This document shows, one piece after another, positions 5,852 through 12,452 of a DNA stretch of 13,260 nt. The translations under genes and the position numbers were made by a program. The notes beneath the pieces are model-generated. The model saw nothing but the letters and a program-made list of their open reading frames with translations. It did no database searches and was not told the DNA's origin. The DNA comes from UBA6136 sp964344495 (GTDB lineage Bacteria; Pseudomonadota; Gammaproteobacteria; Methylococcales; Methylococcaceae): contig CAYFNI010000064.1 in the NCBI GenBank assembly GCA_964344495.1, forward strand, positions 1-13,260, written 5' to 3'. Each line of letters starts with the position of its first letter. Position 1 is the stretch's first letter.

Positions 5852-8110
5852 CTAGGGGTTCTTGCTGACCGAGGCCTTGCCTGCTGTCATGGCGCTCTTG
5901 CCGGGTTTGCAGTGGTTGCCAAAGTTGTCCAGGATGATCTGGTAATCGGCCTGGTTGGTCAGACCGTCGAGGTTGAAGTCATACCAGCTTGATGCACCAC
6001 CGTTGATCTTGCTGAACTTTTCCCATTCGTCCACATCCTTCTGATTGACCACCATGTCCAGGTTGCCGTCGCCTTCGCAGTCCACATCGGTTTTCTGCAG
6101 CAGGGCCAGTTTCTGGGTGAGTGCGCGGTAGTTGCGCTTCTGATCGGGGGTCAGACTGTCTTCACCGTCGGCCAGCAGGTTGAGGCGGGCGGTGTCGATT
6201 CTCGGCATCTTTTTCTCGTTGATCGCGTAAAACTCTTTGGTTTGGCTGTTCATCACGCAACTGTTGGTCGTCGCGTCATAATCATTGGTGGAATTGATCA
6301 CCAACTTGTAGCGGTTGTTGCGGATGCCCATGGAGGCCAGCGCATTGATGCCGGGCAGGGTGTAGCCCGTGATGTTGTTGGCCTTGTAGTAGTTGGTCAG
6401 GTAAACGTTGACATCGCAGCAGTAGGTTTCCGGTACCGGCCCCGGGCCATCGTCATCCGAGTCCTGTGCTCCCTGTCCCCACCAGACCCCGCCGTTATCT
6501 TCGCAGACGCTCTTGCTGACCGGAATTTGCGAACAGGAAGCGCCACCGGACATGACACAGGGTCCGTTGATCGTGCCATTAGGCTGCAGGTTGGGGGCAA
6601 TCTGGTTGAAGTTCCAGGTGCGGATGCTGGCCTGGTTGGGGTTTTTGACATAGGGCATCAGGGCCTTGGCATCGACATGCCAGGGCACGGTTTTATGCAC
6701 ATCGATCCCGGCAATTTCACCAAACAGCTGATAGATGTCGGCGATATTCGTCATGTGCTTCACATCACGGCCGGGCTGGACCACCATCGGGCCGGACACG
6801 ACCAGCGGCACCCAGACACCGGTCTGATAGGAGGTGCCCTTGGCCCGGGTCGGGTCAAATGGCAGTTTGACCGTATTGCCGAGTGAGCCGTTGTCGCCGA
6901 CCACGACCACCATGGTGTTGGTCATCTTGGGGCTGTAGATCAGCACGCCATCCTTCTGTGTGGCCAGCCCGGTTTCAACCAGCAGGCGACCCACCTCGTA
7001 ATCCATAGCCTCGATCATCTGGTTGCTGAGTACGGGCCAATAGGTGCTGTTGGCGCAGTCGAAAGTATTCGTGTCGGTGGCATCGGCCGGCAACTGGTAG
7101 ACCGGCGGCTGCTGCAAGGGGGTGTGATCGCTGGCAAAGCTGACCGTGGCCATCCACGGCTGATTGTTTGGCTGCTGCTTGATCCACTCGATGGCGGCAT
7201 CGACCGGCGCCGTGCCACGGTAGGTGCGGGAACGCTTGTCAGTCACTGGCACCTGGTAGACCTGGCCCTTCTCGTCATTGATCCAGAGCGGTGAAACGTA
7301 GTGCGCGTTGTAGTTCTGGAACCCGGCGGTGATGTTGCTGGGGGGAGGGCTGACGCAAGCGGCTCCCGGGTTGAAGATGCCGCCCCGATCGCGACAGACG
7401 CGGCCCGGAGGGTTGGTCGCGCTGGTCAGAGTTAGATCTTCGCAGCTGTTATCGGCCGCATAACAGGCGCCGCTATCCGCACCCCCATCATAGCCAGAAC
7501 CCGGTACGTAGCCACAGGCATAGGATTTGCCATTACCACCGCTACCGCCGACGCCGCCCGCGGTCGTGTCGATTGACTGGGGGTCGCCGGTCTCGTCCAG
7601 CCAGCCATAGTAGTAATCCCAGCCCAGAGAACGGGGCATGGCCTCCTTGAAGGGGCTGTTGCCCTGCAAGCCAAGATGGAACTTGCCGAACAGGGCGCTT
7701 TTGTAGCCCCGCTCCTTGAGCAGCTTCGGTGCCGTGTAATCGAACGGTGAAACCATGGAGTTGGCGGCATCATAGGGACCCAGCGCACCCAGTACATTGC
7801 TGCGCATCGGGAAACGGCCTTCAAAAAACACAGCGCGGCTCGGGGAGCAGGCGGGCATCGACCAGTTGTTCCGGAACCGGATGCCTTTGTCGGCGACAGC
7901 ACCGATATTCGGCATCGCCGGAAGTGTCTGAACCTTGTCGTCCGACCCATACCAACCCATTTGGTCGATACCCACATCGTCCATGATGAAGAAGAGAATG
8001 TTTTTGGGGGTCGGGCGCGTTTTAGCTGCCACTTCGCCTGACAACAGCGGCAATGTGATGCATGCAAGGCCTGCGAAGGTCAGGCCGATCAGGTTTTGAC
8101 GCAAGCGCAT
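5852..8110 (-). CDS. Exported Cys-type sulfatase with dockerin/EF-hand-like C-terminus (first gene of operon)
   Basis: The 752-residue sulfatase is a paralogue of the next gene downstream. A Sec signal peptide covers about residues 1-29 (ending GEVAA). Catalytic residues sit at almost the same positions as in the paralogue: D44-D45 (IMDDVG), formylglycine site C88-SPSR (Cys codon at nt 7847-7849), K143/H145 (GKFH), H329 (SDHTP), D406-N407 (GDNGS) and K424 (RAKGT). A glycine- and cysteine-rich insertion occupies about residues 186-256. The C-terminal part has two dockerin/EF-hand-like loops, D680-GNLDMVVNQKD and D711-FNLDGLTNQAD, with Cys at 678 and 734, then an 18-residue basic tail. It has 14 non-catalytic mature cysteines that match those of the paralogue one for one. 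The active form needs formylglycine, presumably made by the operon's own FGE. The natural substrate cannot be told; a sulfated polysaccharide is one possibility. Confidence 0.93.
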   Translation of the reverse strand: MRLRQNLIGLTFAGLACITLPLLSGEVAAKTRPTPKNILFFIMDDVGIDQMGWYGSDDKVQTLPAMPNIGAVADKGIRFRNNWSMPACSPSRAVFFEGRFPMRSNVLGALGPYDAANSMVSPFDYTAPKLLKERGYKSALFGKFHLGLQGNSPFKEAMPRSLGWDYYYGWLDETGDPQSIDTTAGGVGGSGGNGKSYACGYVPGSGYDGGADSGACYAADNSCEDLTLTSATNPPGRVCRDRGGIFNPGAACVSPPPSNITAGFQNYNAHYVSPLWINDEKGQVYQVPVTDKRSRTYRGTAPVDAAIEWIKQQPNNQPWMATVSFASDHTPLQQPPVYQLPADATDTNTFDCANSTYWPVLSNQMIEAMDYEVGRLLVETGLATQKDGVLIYSPKMTNTMVVVVGDNGSLGNTVKLPFDPTRAKGTSYQTGVWVPLVVSGPMVVQPGRDVKHMTNIADIYQLFGEIAGIDVHKTVPWHVDAKALMPYVKNPNQASIRTWNFNQIAPNLQPNGTINGPCVMSGGASCSQIPVSKSVCEDNGGVWWGQGAQDSDDDGPGPVPETYCCDVNVYLTNYYKANNITGYTLPGINALASMGIRNNRYKLVINSTNDYDATTNSCVMNSQTKEFYAINEKKMPRIDTARLNLLADGEDSLTPDQKRNYRALTQKLALLQKTDVDCEGDGNLDMVVNQKDVDEWEKFSKINGGASSWYDFNLDGLTNQADYQIILDNFGNHCKPGKSAMTAGKASVSKNP

Positions 8111-8117
8111 GGGGGCT

Positions 8118-8122
8118 CTCCT
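8118..8122 (-). promoter_or_regulatory. Ribosome binding site of the first sulfatase gene
   Basis: AGGAG on the - strand, seven bases before the ATG at 8110, supports the chosen start and the intact signal peptide. Confidence 0.75.
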
Positions 8123-8158
8123 GAGAGTAGTGGAAATGCCCCGTACCTTAGTTGAGTA

Positions 8159-8235
8159 TTTACACGGTTTAGGTTCGTATAAATCTCAATGGCAAGAAGC
8201 GCGTATTGAATTCAGGTTCATTCTTAACACGGTTT
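8159..8235. repeat. Imperfect 12-base direct repeat upstream of the sulfatase operon
   Basis: TTTACACGGTTT (8159-8170) and TTAACACGGTTT (8224-8235) match at 11 of 12 bases, and their starts are 65 bases apart. They lie 49-125 bases upstream of the sulfatase start, a distance suited to regulator sites. Chance remains possible. Confidence 0.3.
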
Positions 8236-8551
8236 GGTATGAAAAGCTTCAGAAACTTTTGCCGTGACCTCGGCGAGCCGTGCCTTGGTCGGAGTATGTT
8301 GTATGCCGGGAACGGGGTATTGAACGTTGCCGCAGCCAACGGTTGCGTACTTGAATTATCCGGTTGTGAAGGTCATGTCGATCTTCACCCGCACCGCATC
8401 AATGCGCGCAAAGTCGGCCTGTCCATAAGTGACGGGGGTATAAAATCGTCAATAGAATGAGGGTTAAAGCCAGATTGGTTTGGGAATCAGTACCGGGTGA
8501 CTGTCCCAGCCCATACCCCGCTTTTAATGAGTTCCCTCCTGCCAAGTCGGG

Positions 8552-10441
8552 TCATAACTCGACCCGCAGTCCCAGCTCAATGACCCGCTCGGGCGGGATT
8601 TTCCAGAACAGCATGGCACTCTCGGCGTTCATGGCCATCCGGATGAACAGACGCTCCCGCCACGGGGCCATGCCTTCGCGGGGGGTGGAAACCAGATGTT
8701 CGCGCGAGAGAAAAAAAGAGGTGGTGGACAAATCCACGTCCACGCCGTAACTGCGGCAGTAGGCCAGCGCATCGGGAATGTCGGGCTGTTGGTTATAGCC
8801 GTAATAGATGCGGATGCGGTAGATCTGGTCGCCGAAATGCCGAATCTTGATTCGTCCACTCAGCGGTACCCAGGGTTCATCGCGGGTCACCACCGTCAAC
8901 ACAATGACCTGCTGATGCAGCACCTTGTTGATCAACATGTTGTGGGTTAACGACAAGGGAGCGCCGAAGCGTCCGGCGGTGAGATAGATGGCGGTGCCGG
9001 CTACGCGCGGCAGGGGCGCATGGCCTTGGCGGGAGACCAGTTCTTCCAGCGGCATGGCCTTGTCGTTGAGACGGGTGACGAGCAATTCGCGGCCGCGAAT
9101 CCAGGTCGACAACAGCACGTACACTGCGCCTGCGATCAGGAGTGACACCCAGCCGCCCTGCATGATCTTGGCGGCCGTGGCGCCGAGGAAGGCCGAGTCG
9201 ATCAGCAAAAAGCCCAGCAGCAGAACGGCAAAGACAGCCCGCCGCAGGGGTGGGACCCGACTCAGCAGACCGAAGGCCAGCAGCGTCGTCACGACCATGG
9301 TGCCGGTGACGGCCAGACCATAGGCCGCCGCCAGTCGCGACGATGAGCCAAAACTCAGGACCAGGATGACCACGCCGACCGCGAGTAGCCAGTTCACCGC
9401 CGGTACGTAGATCTGGCCTGATTGACCGGTGGAGGTATGGCGGACGGTCAGGCGCGGCAGGTAACGGAGCCGGACAGCCTGCGCCGCGAGCGAATAGGCG
9501 CCGGAGATGACGGCCTGCGAGGCGATGATCGTGACCAGTGTTGCCAGCGCCAGCATGGGCAATACGCTCCAGTCCGGGCCCAGCAGGTAGAAGGGATTGC
9601 TGACCGCTGAAGGGTCGCGCATCAACAAGGCGCCCTGACCCAGATAGTTCAGGGCCAGCGCCGGAAAGACCAGCAAAAACCAGGCATAGCGGATGGGTTG
9701 CACGCCAAAATGCCCCATGTCGGCATACAGCGCTTCGGCGCCGGTAACGGTCAGCACGACCGCGCCCAGCACGACCAGAGACTGGGTTTTGGCTTCCTGC
9801 AGAAACTGAATTGCATGCACTGGATGCATGGCGTCGAGAATCGCGGGCGTCTGCATCACGTTGCGCACGCCCAGCACTGCCAGCAGCAACAGCCAGAGCA
9901 GCATGACCGGGCTGAACAGAAAGCCCAGAAATGCCGTGCCGCGGTGTTGCAACACGAACAGACCGCTCAGGATCAATAGGGTCGAAGGGACAATCAGGGG
10001 CATCAGGCTGGGGGCGGCGACCTTGAGCCCCTCCACGGCGCTCATCACCGAAATGGCCGGCGCAATGATCGCATCGCCAAAGAACAGCGCGGCTCCCGCC
10101 AGCCCGAGGGAGAGGATGATTCTGCGACGGTGCGGATGATCGCCTGCGTTGCGTTGAACCAGCGACATCAGTGCCATGATGCCGCCTTCGCCCTTGTTGT
10201 CGGCGCGCATGATGAGCAGGGCGTATTTGAGTCCGACGATCAGGATGAGCAACCAGAACACCAGCGACAGGATGCCCATCACATGCTCGGGTGTGGCGGA
10301 CAGGGCCGTGCGCCCGCTGAAGGCGACCCTCAGGGCATACAGCGGACTGGTAGCGATATCCCCGAATACGACGCCCAGGCAGCCGAGGACCAGACTCCAC
10401 TGCACGGAGTCCTGTGAATTGCGCGCTAGACGAGCACTCAT
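8552..10441 (-). CDS. kup: Low-affinity potassium transporter of the Kup/HAK/KT family
   Basis: The 629-residue inner-membrane K+ uptake protein is thought to act by K+/H+ symport. Diagnostic features are VVFGDIATSPLYALR (24-38) in the first membrane helix and MRADNKGEGGIMAL (78-91) after the second. About twelve hydrophobic segments follow, then a hydrophilic C-terminal domain ending RVIELGLRVEL, the usual Kup ending. The length agrees with E. coli Kup (622). The frame stays open to an ATG at 10531, but I chose the ATG at 10441 (MSARLARNSQ). Family similarity begins there, and a perfect TATAAT lies at 10511-10516, inside the extended frame. No strong Shine-Dalgarno is present. The gene is divergent from moaB, and neither neighbour is functionally linked to it. 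Confidence 0.95.
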   Translation of the reverse strand: MSARLARNSQDSVQWSLVLGCLGVVFGDIATSPLYALRVAFSGRTALSATPEHVMGILSLVFWLLILIVGLKYALLIMRADNKGEGGIMALMSLVQRNAGDHPHRRRIILSLGLAGAALFFGDAIIAPAISVMSAVEGLKVAAPSLMPLIVPSTLLILSGLFVLQHRGTAFLGFLFSPVMLLWLLLLAVLGVRNVMQTPAILDAMHPVHAIQFLQEAKTQSLVVLGAVVLTVTGAEALYADMGHFGVQPIRYAWFLLVFPALALNYLGQGALLMRDPSAVSNPFYLLGPDWSVLPMLALATLVTIIASQAVISGAYSLAAQAVRLRYLPRLTVRHTSTGQSGQIYVPAVNWLLAVGVVILVLSFGSSSRLAAAYGLAVTGTMVVTTLLAFGLLSRVPPLRRAVFAVLLLGFLLIDSAFLGATAAKIMQGGWVSLLIAGAVYVLLSTWIRGRELLVTRLNDKAMPLEELVSRQGHAPLPRVAGTAIYLTAGRFGAPLSLTHNMLINKVLHQQVIVLTVVTRDEPWVPLSGRIKIRHFGDQIYRIRIYYGYNQQPDIPDALAYCRSYGVDVDLSTTSFFLSREHLVSTPREGMAPWRERLFIRMAMNAESAMLFWKIPPERVIELGLRVEL

Positions 10442-10510
10442 GGTGGTGTTGTTTCCCGGCGAGACGATAAAAAACCCAGCCCCGGAGCTCATGCCGGCAG
10501 GGGCGCGCGG

Positions 10511-10516
10511 ATTATA
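10511..10516 (-). promoter_or_regulatory. Probable -10 element of the kup promoter
   Basis: A perfect TATAAT on the - strand in the context GGCTATAATCC. The -35 region at about 17 bases is poor. A start about 7 bases downstream would give a leader of about 60 bases before the ATG at 10441, and it argues against translation from 10531. Confidence 0.5.
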
Positions 10517-10556
10517 GCCGACCGGCGCCATCGGGCTGCCAGCCTGTGGGTCGCAT

Positions 10557-10562
10557 GATAAT
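10557..10562 (+). promoter_or_regulatory. Possible -10 element of the moaB promoter
   Basis: GATAAT on the + strand (5 of 6 to consensus), 30 bases before the moaB ATG. No good -35 is visible. With the kup element on the opposite strand it would form a compact divergent promoter pair. Confidence 0.3.
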
Positions 10563-10592
10563 CTCGCCGCTTCTCAGCCGACTGGAATCACC

Positions 10593-11114
10593 ATGACACA
10601 GGACCGCGCCTTCAAGCCGCTTGCGATTGCCATACTCACCGTTTCGGACACCCGCACCGAGGCAACCGACACGTCTGGCCGCCTGCTGGCCGAACGCGCG
10701 ACGGCGGAGGGGCACCGTATTGCCGCCCGGGTGATCGTGCCCGACGACGTGTACCGGATACGTGCCATCGTTTCGGCGTGGATTGCCGATCCGGCCATTC
10801 AGGTGGTGTTGAGCACCGGAGGAACCGGCGTGACCGGGCGTGATGGAACCCCCGAGGCGATTGAAGTGCTGTTCGACAAGACGCTGGAAGGATTCGGCGA
10901 AGTGTTTCGCAGCCTCTCCTATGCGGAGATCGGTACCTCCACGATGCAGTCGCGGGCCATTGCCGGCGTGGCCAATGGCACCTATCTGTTCGCGCTGCCG
11001 GGCTCCGGCAATGCCTGCCGACTGGCCTGGGACAGCCTGATTCGGGCGCAGCTGGATTATCGAACCCGGCCCTGCAATCTGGTCGAGCTGATGCCGCGAT
11101 TACTGGAAAAGTAA
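10593..11114 (+). CDS. moaB: Molybdenum cofactor biosynthesis protein MoaB
   Basis: The 173-residue protein is of the MoaB/MogA family, close to the usual length (E. coli MoaB 170). These cytosolic proteins bind molybdopterin; family members adenylylate it before metal insertion, though the E. coli MoaB itself has little activity. Visible signatures are ILTVSDTR (14-21), STGGTGVTGRDGTPEA (74-89) with the conserved Asp84, GFGEVFRSLSYAEIG (100-114) and LPGSGNACRLAWD (135-147). The FRSLSYAEIG wording is that of MoaB rather than MogA. The start is the first ATG after the kup/moaB divergent region; the ribosome site (TGGA) is weak. The gene converges with moaA, which belongs to the same pathway but lies on the other strand. 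Confidence 0.93.
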   Translation: MTQDRAFKPLAIAILTVSDTRTEATDTSGRLLAERATAEGHRIAARVIVPDDVYRIRAIVSAWIADPAIQVVLSTGGTGVTGRDGTPEAIEVLFDKTLEGFGEVFRSLSYAEIGTSTMQSRAIAGVANGTYLFALPGSGNACRLAWDSLIRAQLDYRTRPCNLVELMPRLLEK

Positions 11115-11129
11115 GCCAGTCCCTCTGGC
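11115..11129 (-). terminator. Weak hairpin between convergent moaB and moaA
   Basis: GCCAG/CTGGC with a five-base loop lies directly after the moaB stop and 7 bases past the moaA stop. Read on the - strand it is followed by TTACTTTTCC, a loosely T-rich stretch, so it could terminate moaA. The stem is short. Confidence 0.35.
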
Positions 11130-11136
11130 CCGCCCG

Positions 11137-12186
11137 TCAGCCGCCGGTCAGGTTCATGTGGCGCAGGATGACNNNNNNNNNNGTCATCCTGCGCCACATG
11201 AACCTGACCGGCTGCGGCGCCGCCAGGTCGAATTCATGACGCTCGGGCTTGATCGCCATCGCCGACCGGATGACCTGCTTGAGGTGCTCGTCATCGCCGG
11301 CGCCGTCCCTGAGCACGGACTTCAGGTCCACCGAGTGTTCGTTACCCAGGCAGAGCAGCAGCCGTCCTTCGGCTGTCAGCCGCACACGGTTGCAGTCGCC
11401 GCAGAAATTGTGACTGTGGGGCGAAATGAAGCCGACCCGGGTCGACGTGCCGACGACCTTCCAGTAGCGGGCCGGTCCGCCGGAAGAGTCGGGGACCGGC
11501 AGCAGTTCGAATGCGCGGGCCAGCGCTTCTCGGAGCTCGTTGCTGGAGCAGAACTCCTCGTAGCGATTATGTCCATCCACCTGGCCCAGCGGCATCTCCT
11601 CAATGAAGCTGATGTCGATCCCCCGTCCGATTGCGAATCGCACCAGATCCTCGACTTCATCCCGGTTGCGGTGGCGCAGGATGACAGCGTTGATCTTGAT
11701 GCGTTCGAAACCCTGGGCCAGCGCGGCGTCAAGGCCGGCCAGAACCGTGTTCAGTTCGCCTACCCGGGTGAGTTGTCTGAAACGCTCCGGCTTCAGGCTG
11801 TCGAGGCTGATATTGATGCGCCGAACGCCCGCAGCCTTGATGGCCGGCGCCAACGCCTGCAACTGTGAGCCATTGGTGGTCAGGACCAGTTCCCGGAGTC
11901 CCGCCAGCCCGGCCAGGCCGGCCATGAGATCCACCGCTCCCTTGCGGATCAGCGGTTCACCGCCGGTGATACGGATTTTGTCCACCCCCATCGACACGAA
12001 GGCCGCGCAGACGCGCTGGATTTCCTCCAGCGTCAGGATCTCAGGGCGCGGCAGAAACGTCATCTCCTCGCTCATGCAGTAGAGGCAGCGGAAATCGCAG
12101 CGATCCGTGATCGACACGCGCACATAGGTCACACGCCGTCCGAAGCGGTCGATCAAGGGGGTGAGGGCGGCGGTATCGGTGTGCAT
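11137..12186 (-). CDS. moaA: GTP 3',8-cyclase MoaA (radical SAM), interrupted by an assembly gap near the 3' end
   Basis: MoaA converts GTP to 3',8-cyclo-7,8-dihydro-GTP, the first step of molybdenum cofactor synthesis. The N-terminal radical SAM cluster motif is C30-DFR-C34-LY-C37, with the SAM-binding GGEP at 75-78. The second [4Fe-4S] cluster ligands are C262, C265 and C279. As printed the frame has 349 codons including Ns at 11173-11182. Next to the Ns it reads PQPVRFMWRRM and then VILRHMNLTGG-stop. The first of these stretches is encoded by the reverse complement of the DNA for the second. Removing 11173-11208 (36 bases) gives PQPVILRHMNLTGG, 337 codons in all, close to E. coli MoaA (329). 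It keeps the C-terminal Gly-Gly typical of the family. I therefore read the gene as intact and the gap as a scaffold error. No clear ribosome site precedes the ATG. Confidence 0.92.
   Translation of the reverse strand: MHTDTAALTPLIDRFGRRVTYVRVSITDRCDFRCLYCMSEEMTFLPRPEILTLEEIQRVCAAFVSMGVDKIRITGGEPLIRKGAVDLMAGLAGLAGLRELVLTTNGSQLQALAPAIKAAGVRRINISLDSLKPERFRQLTRVGELNTVLAGLDAALAQGFERIKINAVILRHRNRDEVEDLVRFAIGRGIDISFIEEMPLGQVDGHNRYEEFCSSNELREALARAFELLPVPDSSGGPARYWKVVGTSTRVGFISPHSHNFCGDCNRVRLTAEGRLLLCLGNEHSVDLKSVLRDGAGDDEHLKQVIRSAMAIKPERHEFDLAAPQPVRFMWRRMXXXXVILRHMNLTGG
11143..11212. repeat. Perfect 30-base inverted repeat around a 10-N gap (probable assembly artefact)
   Basis: Bases 11143-11172 are the exact reverse complement of 11183-11212, separated only by ten Ns. 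The natural sequence appears to have CCGGTCA and TGACCGG flanking an 18-base spacer, and one contig end carries that spacer inverted. Confidence 0.9.
11173..11182. other. Assembly gap (10 N)
   Basis: Ten undetermined bases inside the 3' end of moaA join two contig ends. The even number suggests a default gap size rather than a measured one. Confidence 0.97.
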
Positions 12187-12452
12187 GGCTAAGATTCGTC
12201 GTAGGGCTCGATTTTCCCATGCGCCGGTTCGATATCCAACTTATTTGCTCGGGAATTCCATATCGTCGAACCCCATGAGCGGGTCTGCCGGCCCACAGAG
12301 AAGCGTTCCGGGCAAGTAATTTTTACCGAAATCAGGGAAACTATGCCGCCAATCCGGTTCAAAGCCTCGGGTTCGATCCCGCATCGGATTCCGGTTTGAT
12401 CCGCAGGCACACCCGGCCGGTGTCCGCTTAACCCCAGACATGCGACGGCAGA
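12187..12452. other. Divergent intergenic region between moaA and sucA
   Basis: The 266 bases should contain both promoters, but I found no strong -35/-10 pair. Small inverted repeats are present: ACACC/GGTGT around cggcc at 12410-12424, and CGGAT/ATCCG in the stretch 12384-12402. A 66-codon - strand frame (12241-12441) has no recognised motif. A TTCGATC stretch near 12371 resembles a tRNA T-loop, but no tRNA can be folded around it. Confidence 0.5.

Larger units (their letters stand above)
8111..8551. other. 441-base intergenic region upstream of the sulfatase operon
   Basis: No convincing gene was seen. The region lies between the kup stop and the first sulfatase start, both on the - strand. 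It looks more AT-rich than its flanks and should hold the operon promoter, but I found no clear -35/-10 pair. The imperfect direct repeat TTwACACGGTTT occurs at 8159-8170 and 8224-8235. A + strand open frame at 8206-8460 (84 codons from a TTG) has no recognisable motif, good ribosome site or known family and is not called as a gene. Confidence 0.5.

Noticed and set aside
8439..8446. A TATAAA-like -10 on the + strand
   Set aside because: No -35 is visible, and no + strand gene follows before the kup 3' end. A small RNA there would be speculation.
8206..8460. An 84-codon open frame on the + strand between kup and the sulfatase operon
   Set aside because: It starts with TTG, has no recognisable motif or family and no good ribosome site, and its residue mix resembles translated non-coding DNA. 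It overlaps the likely promoter region of the sulfatase operon.
8877..10400. A 507-codon - strand frame overlapping kup
   Set aside because: It is a frame shadow of kup, rich in Arg, Pro and Gly, without membrane segments or motifs.
11143..11212. Reading the palindrome in moaA as a mobile-element end, recombination site or transcription terminator
   Set aside because: The arms meet exactly at a run of Ns, lie inside the moaA coding region and are explained by an inverted contig end.
12350..12400. A tRNA-like T-loop (GGGTTCGATCCC) upstream of sucA
   Set aside because: The T-stem does not pair in the correct register, and no acceptor, D or anticodon arms can be drawn from the preceding 70 bases.
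12241..12441. A 66-codon - strand frame upstream of moaA
   Set aside because: It is short, has no known motif and no clear ribosome site, and it lies in a region expected to hold two divergent promoters.
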